NCBI GenBank assembly: GCA_029582165.1
Contig: CM055870.1
Span: 7,931,832 to 7,995,831 of the forward strand
DNA from: Portulaca oleracea
Lineage: Eukaryota; Streptophyta; Magnoliopsida; Caryophyllales; Portulacaceae
Direction: 5' to 3'
DNA length: 64,000 nucleotides
Shown here: positions 34,579 to 50,300 of the stretch, in pieces
How the letters are laid out: each line of letters begins with the position of its first letter
How positions within the stretch are numbered: position 1 is the first letter of the stretch
Program-made: the position numbers and the translations under genes
The notes under the pieces: generated by a model
The model's input: only the letters and a program-made list of their open reading frames with translations
Databases searched by the model: none
Told to the model about the DNA's origin: nothing

Positions 34579-34609
34579 CCAATAACCAAGTACAATCCTA
34601 CTATAAAAT
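34579..34609 (+). promoter_or_regulatory. CCAAT and TATA boxes of cysteine-rich gene copy 4
   Basis: CCAAT at 34579-34583 and TATAAAAT at 34602-34609, 105 bp before the start codon. Confidence 0.55.
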
Positions 34610-34713
34610 CAGCTAGAAACCAACATAATCTTCACTACATTCTCAAGCAACTCTTTCTATTCATACACACATCTTAATTAATCAATTCATCAATCAATCT
34701 TCTTCTAAACAAA

Positions 34714-35234
34714 ATGGCCATCAAGGGGAACAAAGTTGCCAGCGTTTCAGCACTCGCACTGTTGTTGGCCTTGTTCGTAGGCAATGCCATCGCCGACGAA
34801 TCCCTCCCTGCTGCAAGCGACACCCAAGTCAATGCCGCAGACGTCGAGTTTGTTACCAAGGTCGAAAAGTGCTTAGAGCAATGCCCGGCTCAGGACGACA
34901 AATGCCCAATCCAATGCTTCATGACCACATTGGACACAATAGCTGAAAAAGCCATTCTCGTGAAATTCCTCGAAAACAAAGAACTCTTCAAGGGATTGTA
35001 CTGTATCATCGGTTGTGAAGCATCTCAGCTATGTCACGACGTCAACACTCTCGGTGAGTTTTTATATATACGTGCATGAATTCAAGTAAAAAAAAAAAAT
35101 GAATTCAAGTAAATTTTGCATTGATCATTTCTATGCTAACACCTATTTTTTGTTTCGTTTTATGTGTTATTGCAGAACGCGCAAAACACTGCTTCTCAGC
35201 ATGCCACAAATACTGCACCCAAAACATTGTGTAA
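34714..35234 (+). CDS. Small secreted cysteine-rich protein, copy 4
   Basis: Exons 34714-35053 and 35176-35234 (GT-AG) encode 132 residues. Signal peptide: basic MAIKGNK, then VSALALLLALFVGNAIA with cleavage probably after NAIA. The mature part has all ten cysteines (CLEQC, CPIQC, YCIIGC, QLC, HCFSACHKYC) and shares GCxASQLCHDVNTL with copies 1 and 2. The intron lies at the same place and phase. Base usage is more GC-rich than in copies 1 and 2, fitting an older split. Between the CPIQC and YCIIGC pairs is a predicted helical, charged segment. No named family can be assigned with confidence. Confidence 0.87.
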
Positions 35235-35507
35235 CTTGATTCATGCGACAACCTAAGATTAGTAGAATGGTATCGATTTGTCAAATAAAAAACATTGTCA
35301 CAATGTTTCTCCTTTTGAAACTATCTATGTTGTGACAAATTTAGTTTTATCCCAAAAGTAGTGTAATAGACAATAAGTGTAATAGATTTTGTAGGGTTCT
35401 TGAATAATATTTCAAATAAAGTTATTAATACTAGTGCAAGCTTCTTTAGCATGTTTGTGAGCAAAAGGCGACCAATGATATATGTATTTGTAACCATTTA
35501 AATATGC

Positions 35508-35540
<33 letters not shown>
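35235..35540. other. 3' flank of copy 4 and (TA)n microsatellite
   Basis: The 3' region ends in a (TA)n run at about 35513-35540 into which the next element inserted. Confidence 0.6.
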
Positions 35541-35542
<2 letters not shown>

Positions 35543-35543
<1 letters not shown>

Positions 35544-36081
35544 GGAAATTGGATTCTAATAATCCCTACTATCACAAATTGTATGGCAATAATCCCTACT
35601 ATCATTTTGGATTCTGGTGGTCCAAAAAAAAATAAAACTGTATTGTAGTGGTACCAAATCATCACCACATTCTTTTTATTTTTTCCATGCCTACCTCATA
35701 TTGTTTTTGTTTTTTTGGTTCCTACCCCTAGATAGGTAATGAAGTGTAGTTACTAAAACATTTTTTAAATTATTTTTTTGAGATTTCGAGCAATTATTAT
35801 GATTTTTTAAAAGGAATAAAATTGAAAAAATCATAAAAAATTGAAAAAAAATTGAAAAAAATTGGGAGAAATGCTGTAAATTCATTAAAAATCGTGGTAA
35901 AGTGTTATACAAAGTTTTGAATCAAATGCAACACAAAATCTATGATATTTAGCGTATACACTCGATTTTGTCCCACTACAATACAATTTTATTTTTTTTT
36001 GGACCACCAGAATCCAAAATGATAGTAGGGATTATTGCCATACAATTTGTGATAGTAGGAATTATTAGAATCCAATTTCCC
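35543..36081. mobile_element. Long-terminal-repeat foldback (Mutator-like) MITE in a TA run
   Basis: Starts GGGAAATTGGATTCTAATAA and ends with its inverse. Inverted repeats extend about 115 bp, nearly perfect, through the GGATTCTGGTGGTCC word. Flanks are TATATATATA on both sides, so a 9-10 bp duplication of a TA run is plausible but cannot be proven. The centre, with TTGAAAAAA runs, is non-coding. Confidence 0.75.
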
Positions 36082-36109
36082 TATATATATATGCATTTTA
36101 AATTATAGA

Positions 36110-36331
36110 TGTCAGAAAACAGGGAATACAATATTTTGTAATATTCTATAGTCCTATATTTGGGTAGTTTTGATATTAGTATATTTTATGCTCTTAAGTT
36201 TATTCTGTTTACTTACTTAGTTGTGATACACTTTGTATTTATAGGCCATGTATTACACATCTCATACACAGAATATACACATTTCATTCCTCTCTTTATT
36301 GTTCTTGCTGTCTCTTCTTGCTCTGTTATCA
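36110..36331 (+). mobile_element. 5' LTR of a truncated copia element
   Basis: 222 bp from TGTCAGAAAAC to TCTGTTATCA. TATTTATAGG-type promoter text is near the middle. TGGTATCAGAGC (36332-36343), an initiator-Met tRNA site, follows at once. Confidence 0.75.
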
Positions 36332-37267
36332 TGGTATCAGAGCCCTAAAAAAAAAAAAGGTAGAAGAAGGCAAGAAGAGACACGTTGAAAATTACTAAGG
36401 TGCTCAAGACCACCTTTACCAATCTTCAAACACACTTGTCGACAAAGGGAGGTTTGCCTTGTGAAGTTGATTCCCTCACAATTACTCCATCTCCAAGTTT
36501 TTTCCAGTTTGTTCCATTTTCGTCCATACTCCCACAATTGCCACAATTACTTTATCAGTTTGTTCCAGTTGGACATTTGAATCTCCAAGTTTCGATCTTT
36601 TGGCTGGGATTATTCTCCTTCAGTAAATATTCTTGGGTTAGCTCTGTCACTACCCCAGTTATCAATTTCCTCTGCTTTACAGGTGCATTCCTTCCTGTTT
36701 GGTTGTTCTAATTACCAATTGGTTTTTTTTTTCAATTTGCCATTGTTATTGGGATTGATAAATTAGATGTTTCTCAACCAATTCAGACCATTTTAGATGG
36801 TACCAATTATGTACCCTGGTCTCAGGAGATGACTAGTTTTCTTAAGGGTCGTAGACTTTGGCGTTATGCCAAGGGTGATATTACTGTGCCTGTCAAAGAG
36901 ACCGGTGAAAGTGATACCAAGTTTGCTGAACGTCGACTGGAAGAATGGGATAGCCAAAATCATAAGATTCTGACCTGGATTAGAAATTGTAGTATTCCTT
37001 CTATCAGATTGCAATTTGGTCGATTTGATTCTGCTAAAGAGGTTTGGGATCTTCTTTCTAAACGGTATTCTACAGTTGATATTGCTAACCAGTACCAATT
37101 GCATGAGTCACTCTGTACAATGAAGCAAGTGTCTCAGCAGTCAGTTAATGATTTTTTGTCAAATACGCAAGCCATATGGGATCAATTGGCTCTGTCTGAA
37201 TCTAAATGGGAATGTACTAAGGATGCAGAAAAGTTTCTCATCTATCGTGATAATTTTAGAGTTATCA
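36332..37267 (+). pseudogene. copia gag fragment
   Basis: After the primer site and leader, an open frame to about 37255 reads LDGTNYVPWSQEM, FLKGRRLWRY, DSQNHKILTWI, FDSAKEVWDLLSKRYS and LHESLCTMKQ. This is the N-terminal part of the gag polyprotein of plant Ty1/copia elements (the DUF4219/UBN2 type). The zinc knuckle and all of pol are missing; sequence changes abruptly near 37255 into an unrelated AT-rich repeat. A truncated, non-functional element. Confidence 0.82.
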
Positions 37268-37645
37268 ATAGAAGTGAAATTCAATATTCATCTTGAATCA
37301 AGAAACTTATCATTTTTATTTTTTTAAAAAGGATAATGATATGCATCTTAAAACAATATGGTTAATATTCATCTTGAATCATCCATAATTTATATATTCG
37401 GAATTTTTAATAATTTTTTTCTAGTAAATATACATATTTATCAATTATAAGAAAATAACACTTATTGGCTTGGCCACAAACACAAATGATAGCCTAATTT
37501 GATCAAGCATGTACATTTTATGCATAATTTTATATCTATGAAAAATATAAATAAATAATTATTTTTATATTTATTTATATAATGAAACATACCTTTATAA
37601 TTATTTGAATATTTTTTTATTTAATTTTTGGAGTGATTTAGATTA
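37268..37645. repeat. Dispersed AT-rich repeat, related to 28340-28780
   Basis: Shares ordered blocks with 28340-28780 (see there). It begins exactly where the copia gag stops, so it may be the element that truncated it. Confidence 0.5.
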
Positions 37646-38570
37646 AATTTACAATAAATTACTAAACGGTACCCTATGTTTTGAGGTATCTATTTTTAGG
37701 GGACCATATTATTGAAAATAATTTATAGGTACCTGTGTTTTGTAGTACTTATTTTCTGGTGGCAAATTATCTTTTAAATTTATTATAAGATCCTCAAGAC
37801 TATAATAAAATTGCAAAAATATCCATACCTTCATAAAAATTTGTCAATTTATATTTCCACCTGCATTACTATTTGTTTTAAAGAATTAGCATCTCCATAT
37901 TTTTTATTTGGTGTCAGAGCAAATAGTAATGCAGAACATATAATAATTCTTTAAAACAAATTATAAGAACTTGTCAATGAAAAATATGGAGATGCTAATT
38001 CTTTAAAAGGAAATTGGATTTGGTCATAATAGACTAAATAATCTGAACTTTAGATTTGATTCTAAATAATCTGAACTTTGACCTCTTTGAATTTAAGATA
38101 CGCCACCGAGTTAAGTTAAACTTAACTCCATGGATGACAATAAGTGTCGACGTGGCACAACGTACTAAAAAGCCCGTGCATGTGCCTCACACATTATCCC
38201 GCCACCAAGTTAAGTTCAACTTAACTCGGTGGCGTCTTCTAGAATATAAGGATCAAAGTTCATATTATTTAACCAAATCTAAAGTTCAGATTAATCTACA
38301 AATTACCAAAGTTCAGATTATTTAAATTAAATTTCCCTTGTTTAAAACAAATAGTAATGCAAGTGGAAATATAAATTGACAAGTTTTTATCAAGGCATGG
38401 ATATTTTTGCAATTTTACATAATCTTGGGGATCTTGTAATAAAACTAGAAAATAGGTACTACAAAACATAGGGTACCTATAAATTATTTTCAATAATATA
38501 GTCCCCTAAAAATAGATACCGCAAAACATAGTGTACCTTTTAGTAATTTATTGTTAAATTTAAGATAATT
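37646..38570. mobile_element. Long-inverted-repeat Mutator-like element
   Basis: Inverted repeats of about 180 bp pair 37650-37830 with 38390-38565: CAATAAATTACTAAA, GGTAC-CTATGTTTTG and AAAAATAGATACC-type words. A shorter element (38010-38335) is nested inside. The word GGAGATGCTAATTCTTTAAA occurs in both orientations near 37885 and 37985. No coding region. Confidence 0.7.
38010..38335. mobile_element. Nested MITE with AATAATCTGAACTTT repeats
   Basis: Ends GGAAATTGGATTTGG and AATTTAAATTTCCC. Flanks TTCTTTAAAA and TTGTTTAAAA suggest a 9-10 bp duplication. The motif AATAATCTGAACTTT occurs repeatedly near both ends. A central 20-bp palindromic pair (GCCACCGAGTTAAGTT / AACTTAACTCGGTGGC) forms a strong hairpin. 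Confidence 0.65.
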
Positions 38571-38845
38571 ATTAGCTATTTTAAATTAAGATTTATTTTT
38601 AAAAAATACATATTACCTCCCAATAATTTTTTTTTAACGTGATTCCGTATTACAGTACTTTGCACCGAAAAGTAGAGATTGCGCCAAAAAAATTTATGCT
38701 TATCTTATGAGTTGAGCCCAACAAACTCCAGTGAATAGTGATGATTCTAGAGAATACGGGAATCAGGGCAAGATGACCCAGTCAATCCAGAAACTACATT
38801 TTCCAGAAAGAGCAGTTCAGAGTAAGCTAGGCACGAGAAAGAGCA

Positions 38846-41816
<2,971 letters not shown>

Positions 41817-44369
41817 AGAAATATTTCTGTGCGGTTTAGGTTTCTGTACATAAGTATTTGTGTAATTGTGTTGAATTACAGTCGTATTCTGCTGTGCAGT
41901 TTTGAGAAACATATGTGTATTAGTCGTGAAAGTGGTGTGTTGCGGAAACATATCATCGTTCATAATTTTATTAGTGTGCAAAGTTTGTATTGATGATTAC
42001 TTCGATTGTGCTAGGTTGATGCAAGTGAACAATGGTTATATTTGGAGTATCTGTTCAATTATGTTACCAAATGATTATAAACCTAGGACATCTTGCACCA
42101 AAATGGTGAGAGTACAATGATTAAATATTTGGTTCAGTATCTAGATTTGTTCATCTTAGGGTTATTATAGGTTAATTATTTCAATTATCAATTTGGATTT
42201 GGGTTGAGTTATTTTAGAGTAGGATTTTAATTTGCAGGCCTACATAAGTTAATTTTTTTATTATTCAAAGTCTGATAGGTTTAAAGTTCGCATCAAAACA
42301 TGTAAAGATCTACAAAAATATTAGCATGATAGCGAAGGAAAACCAGCAAAACCGCACAAACAACAAAATAAGCAATACAAACGCCACAAGAAAGAAATTG
42401 ACGAACAAGACTAAAAGGCTTCCCACATAACAAACAATTGTTGACTAACTCACAAAATTGCAACACACTCGAATTTGATCCGATCCATTTTTCCAAGTGG
42501 AACCCAAGTCCAATAGACCCATGGACGTCATGAATGAATGAACTCTGTTAAGCGACAAGGTCTATATATACATGTATCCAATACTTACAAGTGACTGCCC
42601 TAAGCAAGGTTCCAATTCAATATATATACGTGTATCTAATTGCTTTTTGGGTGGTTTTGTAGCTGTTTTATAATGGTCTATTTTCTGGTTTTATGGCAGT
42701 AGTTGCTGTTGTTTCTACGATCTTTTACTGTTTTGCTGACATTTTGTAAACATCTTTAATGTTTTTTTAGCCTTTATGACTTCAAACTATCGAAAAATAA
42801 TAGGTTGAGTAACCATCTTGAGTTGTATGTCTGTAACTTCCTATTAATTGTTGAAAAGGACCACATTTTAAGCTGGAAAGTTTGTTTGTGATTAATTGGC
42901 TTGAAGTTGGGTTTATACTACTAGTTGACTCAGTTTTAATGACTTGTCTGAATTCCAAATTTATTTACACGAAGGCACGTTAGGTGAAGCACAAAAGTAG
43001 TTTGCGTAAACTGGAATCTAAAGCAGTGGGGTTTATGATAACATTCATGTTTCTGACATATGTTAGGTTGTAGTTTAACCTTCCAACCAACTATTTAAAC
43101 TTTCATTGATTATCTATTGGAGTTAAAAACTGCTACATTGCATCTTTTGAGATGCCCTTTTGACCTAGTCACAAGTAAGTGAAGCAACTCTGAACTGCTT
43201 GAATTGTGACATAGAACTGCTCACATGATAATATTACCAAATATTTGGGGTTAGTAGTAATCAACCACTAGTGGTAAATAGGTTTCAATTATACAATGAG
43301 TTTGACAAGTTCATGTTAACCAAAACAGGTTAGTCAATACTTGTTCGATTGTTTAAGTGATTTATGGTAATATTTTGATTTTAACTTGTATTTGGACATT
43401 TGGTATGGATGAGTGTTCATTTTGAAGTTGTTTGCATCGACCAATCCAACATATTTCTTAATCAAAAATATGGTTGCAGTTGTTAGAAAAAATTCTAGAT
43501 TAAAATGAATCTATAGATTAATTTAAAATTTTAAAACTTTAATATATAGTATAAACTTGGCTGAGAAATCAATTAATTTGAACTTTTTAATCTATAATTA
43601 ATTTGATATATTTCCTTATCACATCACAAATGTGCCACATCCTCTAGAATGTGAGAAGGTTTTAGATCATCGATATAGAAATAACTTGACAAAATATCGT
43701 TTTGGACCATCTTGAAAGATTGGGAATCGAAACAGTTGTAAAGCAGTTCAAAAAGAAGCAAAAGTCTAAGGGCCTGATAAGTTTCGGATAAATTAGCAAA
43801 AATGTCTGGCTCTTTTGGTGTCCTTAGTTGCCCCCTTGAATTTCTTCTACATGATGTTGGATAGGTGAAGGTGTTTTCGTTCTTCAATTTTATAGGTATG
43901 ATCTATCTCGCCTGTTTATGGTAGTGTTGCTCGATGTTTGTCCTTGGTGTAGCTTTTGATTTTGTGGTTGGGTTGGGTGTGTGAATATTTTTTGAGGTAT
44001 TATTTGAAACTTCATCCAACTTATTGAATCCTTTTGAAACTTTTGAACCATATAGAACAACAAAAATTGGTTCAAATCCGAATGCATGCAATATTGCAAT
44101 GCCCAAAGATCTTTCTGCAGAAAAAAGTAATAACAACAAGATGGCGTAAATTAAATTGATTTCATTTTCGTATATCCGTACATATATATACCTCAAAAAG
44201 GCATGCACTCAACATTTGATTTTGCTTCCTTATGCAAAACAATGGTAAAAGAAGCTACATACATACATATTAGATATCTTAGTATACTCACCCACCCACG
44301 TACATATATAATCAACGAATGTTGCAGAAGTAATCAAGCAAATCAATCATCTTCGACGATTGCTCATCC
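41817..44369. other. Intergenic region between convergent genes
   Basis: Holds the 3' flanks of CCT (to about 42120) and of the QRT3-like gene (from about 44100). Between them I see no coding motif. There are AT-rich segments and short TATATATA runs (42560-42625). Confidence 0.5.
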
Positions 44370-47300
44370 CTAACTCCCAAACCCTTGATCAACCATCACA
44401 TAAACACTCGTCGTAGCCGCCAAATTCGACACAATCGTAACTCGATTATCCGACACATTCCTCAACGCATACACCGGGAACAAATCCCCCTCCGTACTCA
44501 ACGTATACTGCACATGTTTAATCAGGTTCGGAAACAACAAAACCCGATTAAAATCCGCCACCCAGGAGCTCCCATTCCCCTGCACCGCAACCCTAGCGAT
44601 CGTCGCCTTCACATTCATCCCATCCACATTGTTCCTATCAATCAGGACCTGATCCACACTCCCAAACTGCCCATCCAACTGCACAATATCCACCCCGTTC
44701 CCCGACCCGGAAAACATATTATCCACAATGTTGACACCGTTCGCAACCCCCTTGACGGACTTGAACGTAATGAACGCGTCCCCAAGGAAGAAGTTATTCG
44801 CCACGATGAGCTGAACCGGGTCTTCGGCGACGATCCCTGTGTAGTCCAAGTAAGAGTTGACTATCCGGGTCTGGGTCAGACCCGGAAGTTTGAGATAAAT
44901 CCCGGTCCCACCGAAGTTGGTGGCCTTGTTGTAGCAATGCACGCCGGAGATGAGGTTAGCCTGGCCGGAGACCATGACTCCGGTGGAGGCCGAGAAGATG
45001 ATGACGTCGCTTACGACGTTGTCGTTCCCCTGGAGGGTGATCCCGGTCCCGGTGAAGTTTCTCTCACCCGGGTCGTCCCCGGCGGTGATGTGCTGGCCGA
45101 GGAAGGAGGAGCGGATAAGGGTTTCATGGCCGCCCTGGACGTGGATGCCCTCGGTAGCGAAGTGGGCGATGTAGCAGTTGTCGATGCCGACTCTGAGGGA
45201 GTTGACGACGGAGATTCCGCCGCCGCGGTAGTTGCAGTCGAGCATGAGGTCTTTGAATGTGATGTACTCGAAGTTGTAGGAGGCGCCGGAGCTGAGCTTT
45301 TGACCGAGGGAGGCGGTGGTTTCTTGGGGTTTGGTGGAGGAGGAAAGCTCGATGAGGTAGCCATCGGTGGGGAAGGTGTCTGAAGCATGCAATGTCCCTC
45401 CATGTATCTGTTTGGAACATAGAAATTCGTTTTTAGTTTTTTTTTTTCGATTATTGCAAGTAAAAAAGGTTTAAAGTTCGCAAAATACAGCAGACCGCAA
45501 TACAAACAGCAAACATCATACATCAAAAAATACATGCCTGCGAAAAATTCGTTTTTAGTATTTTTTTTCATTACAAAACAACAAAAGATCAGCCAAACAG
45601 AAAAAAAAGGAAGATTTAGCATGTACGAAGTTGAAGGAACAATGGTACCATACCCTTGAAATATTGTATGTGATTTGTACTTTTTTATTAAATTTGACAC
45701 ACTATTGTTTTAGATTTTAAGGACTATGCATGCATGTTTACTAAGCATATGAGTATAACATTCCTCGTCTATGTTGATGAATATGGATGTAGGACAATCA
45801 TATCAAACATATTAGGTATTACATATGTTACGCATAATTCTATATTCATAAAAAAAGTACAAGTGAAGAATAACTTTTGTATATATATGACTAGTAATGC
45901 TTCTCAAACTAATGTATGAAAAATATCTTTTTGACAATTTACACGCACATGAATATAATTTTTAGAGTAATTAAAATGTAGTTACGGAATATATTGATTT
46001 AAAAGGCTTTTTGTTTGTGCTAATTTCATCAGTGTAGAACTACTCCTTCCGTTCCATATTAATTGTCATATTGTTGACTATCATTGTAGAACTACTCCCT
46101 CCGTTCCAAGATCACTCTTTAATTGATATTTTCTTATATAATATTTTTCATTACGAGTATAATGATAGTACTCCCTCTGTTCCATATTAATTGTCACAAT
46201 TTTGATTTTCACGGTCTCCAATGTTACACTTTGATTGGAAATTTATGGTCAACATTTTTGAAATTTGACTGCATGATTTTCAAAGATAACAATTTTAAAA
46301 AAAATTTCGATGGTAAGTCGGGCCACCTACTGAGTATCTTATCTCAAGGAGAACCCAGTAGACTACTAGCCCAAAAGGGGAGGGGGTACACCACTATGAG
46401 ACCCATAATAAGGAGCCTCCCAAGGGTACCAACAATTCCCACCAAGAAAATTGTAATTACCAACAATTCCCACCAAGAAAATTGTGATCGCCTCAGATCT
46501 AACCCTAGTAGAGAGGATGAACCTCCCCCATCATGCCACTTGAGCTGCAAGCTCATTAGCTCCAAAGACAATAATTAATATGAAACGAAGGGAGTAATTT
46601 TATATAACAAGTCATTGTGCATATTGAGAAATTTATTATCAAAATTTTCAATCTTTAACTGCAAAATTTTCAAATATGACAATTAATATGGAGTAGAGAT
46701 AATAGAACCTATTTGATATCAATTAGAAGGCCAACCTTAGGACAAAAGTAACAATAATTAAAAGGTTACTTGTTCCCTATGAATAGAATAGAGAAAGAGA
46801 GATAATTCCTAAAAGAATAGAATAAGAAAGGAATCATTAGCAAAGAAGGGAACAAGAATTATAAGTTGCGGAAAAACAAGGCAACATTTTCTTGTGAACT
46901 TTTTTCCAACAAGATGGCAATCATATCATGGGTGCCTTGCGCCTAAGAAAATTGACTGATGATCTACCCTTAACCCTTGCCGTCTAGTTAGGAATCACTT
47001 CTGCCTAATTCTCAAGTTTTCAACTTTACTACTGTACGTATTTAGCTTTTATTTCACGTGCGAGGAACGTGCCATTTACCTACGCATGCTAACTAAGTTC
47101 ATCCCAAACTGTATACGTCTCTTCCACCACGCACGCAGGGCTGCTAATATTTGACAGTGTATGGTATTGGCATGTTTATCATAGGTCTTGCAATTGTCAA
47201 ACACTTTAAAAGAAATGAAAAAAAAGTATTAATTGTGCGTCTCGATCTTAATTATTTTATTGTCTCTTTTTGTTGTATTATTTTTGTAAATCTTTATAAT

Positions 47301-50300
47301 ATCTATAATATAAATTAAACTACAATATTTTGAAATGTTCAATAATAAGGGAAAAAAAAGGGGGCTACAACCTTTTGAAATGTACTTATAACTTACGCAT
47401 AGTAATTGTCTAATTGACAACAATTGTATGTACCCAACTTTGGAACCAATAAACATGTCATCGTTTACAATTCATTGCTTGATTTCCATGTAAAATAACT
47501 ACAACTTTGGAAAATAATTTGACTAAAAAATTCCAGCAACAGGACTTGACTTTGGCATCTATACAGTGATTTACATGTACATAGTTATTAAAACAATAGA
47601 TAACATAAAATGAGAAATATTTGTTAAAAAGTAAGATAAAATAGAAAGTTAGTAGTATTTTAAAAGCTCGCATTCTAAATTTCAATATTAAAAATAAAGA
47701 AGTTATTTTAAACACACTGTCTATTATGAGTTTAATCTATTTTCGAAATTTGTTATGATTGATATATCTCTTTTGAAAAGAAAGTATATATTCTCTTAGA
47801 AAATATGAACTTAATTATCACAATATAAAAGTTCTATAGTGAATAAGTACGAGCAATTGCAATACCACACTTAGGCATCGTTCTTTTATATACGGTTGGT
47901 TGCGGTGTGATAATGGTGCGGTACGGTGGAATTTGAAAAAGTGTGTTGAGTTGTGGTGAAAGTTGTGTTAGGTAGTGTAAGCTAATAGAGAGAATGTGAA
48001 AAGTAGATGAAAAAGGTGAGAGAGAAAAATAAAAAAATATATTGATAATGGTTGTGGTATGGTGTGTCGAAGTGAAATGGTGAAAAATAAAAAATGTGGT
48101 GCAGACTGTGCAGTATGATACTACACCGCAACCTACTGCATAAAAGTACTGGGCCTTAAGATTATTGATTGATGTTGGTACATTTTGTATCTTGATTTGA
48201 TTGGACTGTAACACAACAACCATTTTCACGGTAGCTTGTGGAAAAAAGTCTAAATTCCAGCACATTTTCACTGACGCTCCTCTAAATTGTTGAGAATGAG
48301 TCAAATAACCAACGCCCGTTGCCTTTCCCTCTTTTTCGTTCATCGTCTTGACTAGCTGTGTAAAACCACCCAACTAATACACTTCTTTTTCTTTTCTTTT
48401 TTTTTTTCAAAGTGAGCAAGTTTCTACATAATTGAACCCGAGTGGCGAGTGCATCAACTTCCCCACTTATCCATTCATCATCAGTGTTTTTTTAAAAGAA
48501 CTGTTCTTTTATACGGCCGGTTGCGGTATGGTATGATGCGGTGTGATGGAATTATGGCTGGTGTACTGGAATTGTGGTGGATTATTGGTAAGTTGTGGTG
48601 AGTTTTGTTTTTTATAAATGTAAATTGTATTGGTAAATGTAAAAAAATTGTTGTGGTGGGTTGTCGTAGATTGTGGTGAATTGATATGTTGTGGTAGGTT
48701 TTGGCAAAGTGCGATATATTGTGACATCGCAGTCAGCCAACCGTATAAAAGAACTGAGCCTTACGATTGTGGTAAATACTCCGCTCTTTTTTGTTTTGAA
48801 TAGTTGAAAAATAAATAATTTGGTATTTATTCATTCTTTTCATATATTATACAATTTAATTTTTATTTATCTTTATTTTACCTAATCTAACATCACCTTT
48901 TATTTCTTCTAGAAAATAAACAGTAAATATTGCATAAACTATTATTTTTCCTTGTTTTTAATTAAAATGATTTTAATTTGGTATAACCCTTACTTTGAGA
49001 TCGGCTCGACTTGAACATATACTCTCTCTGTATGGTTTTATTAGTCGTCCTTGGAAATTGTACCAAAATTTTGACTGTTAATATTTTAATTTATACAATA
49101 ATTCATCGTATAAAATTGATGTCATTAAATTCATAATAAAAAATACTATTAAAAAATTATAATATTATATTTTTTTGCAAAACATTTATATTATAAATTA
49201 TTGAATAAAAATTGGCACTGAAAACCATAAATGACAGATAAAAAAGAACGGAGGGAGTACTAAAGAAGTCAAGGCCTAGTTACTCGCATGACCCTACCTT
49301 GTTGAACTTATACATTAATTCCGGACAATAAAAAAGAGCATTTACAATGATATTTCATAATCATTATCACATACATGTCCGCTTTCACGTTATCAAAGTT
49401 TTAAATTTTTTGAAACTCCCTTGCCCACAATAAGACCTTGTTTTTCAGTACGGTTACTAAGATGCGAAAATTGTGCAGTGCAATGAAATTATAAAAAGTG
49501 CAGTAAGGTGTGGACAGTGGAATGATATAGTAAAATTTGTGGAAAATATAGTTGATGTGATATATAAAGAGAGAAAATATGAAAAGTAGATCAATAAAAG
49601 TGGGGAGAAAGAAAAATAATGATATATATTGATATAACTATAGTAAAATATAGTGAAATATAAAAGAATATTGAATAGTATAATGAGTATGAGTTGTGGT
49701 ACGGTAGCGTAGAAAAGAACATAGCCTAATAAGGACTCGTCCCTCGTCCCACACTTTCGGTAATTCCAATCCAATCAAGATATTTATGGAGCCAAACAAA
49801 CATCTCATTGACTGAATCAATTAGTAACAGCGGCAAAAGCAGTTGAGAGAAAAAGTAACAAAATGAATGAAGAAAAGTGTACCAGAATGTTCCCAAGGCT
49901 GGACTTCGGAAACTGAAGTGGACGACTAATCAAGTAATCACCACCGTCAAGATTAATCTCCACGCCACCAAGATTGCTAATCCCAGCCATCAACACACCA
50001 TTGCCGCCTCCACCCGCAACCTCGGAGAACACCTTCAGGAGTCCCTCTGTGCTGTCTGTCTTCCCCGTGGGGTCCACCTCGTAATTGCTCACGTGATACA
50101 CACGTGCACTCTTCCCTGTCCCCTGCCGACAGTCCACCATTCCATCAAACTTCTTCTTTTAGTCACATTTCTCGTCCCTACCCTCAGCAACAATATTCAG
50201 TTGCAACAGAAAATCCTCCCAATGTATAATATATTATTTAAATTTGTTTGTAGATCATTGAGTTAGACTCTGTTCTTTTATACGGCTGACTGCAGTATGG

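Larger units (their letters stand above)
33851..34640. other. Intergenic DNA upstream of cysteine-rich copy 4
   Basis: Holds an (AT)n run at 34087-34101 and a hairpin at 34180-34219. No gene seen. Confidence 0.5.

Noticed and set aside
44385..45383. Open frame of 332 codons, plus strand
   Set aside because: It is antisense to exon 3 of the QRT3-like gene, which has conserved content on the minus strand; the plus-strand protein is an I/R/H/G-rich shadow.
45011..45700. Open frame of 229 codons, minus strand
   Set aside because: It overlaps QRT3 exon 3 in another frame; the S/T/P-rich product is a shadow and its upstream half is intron.
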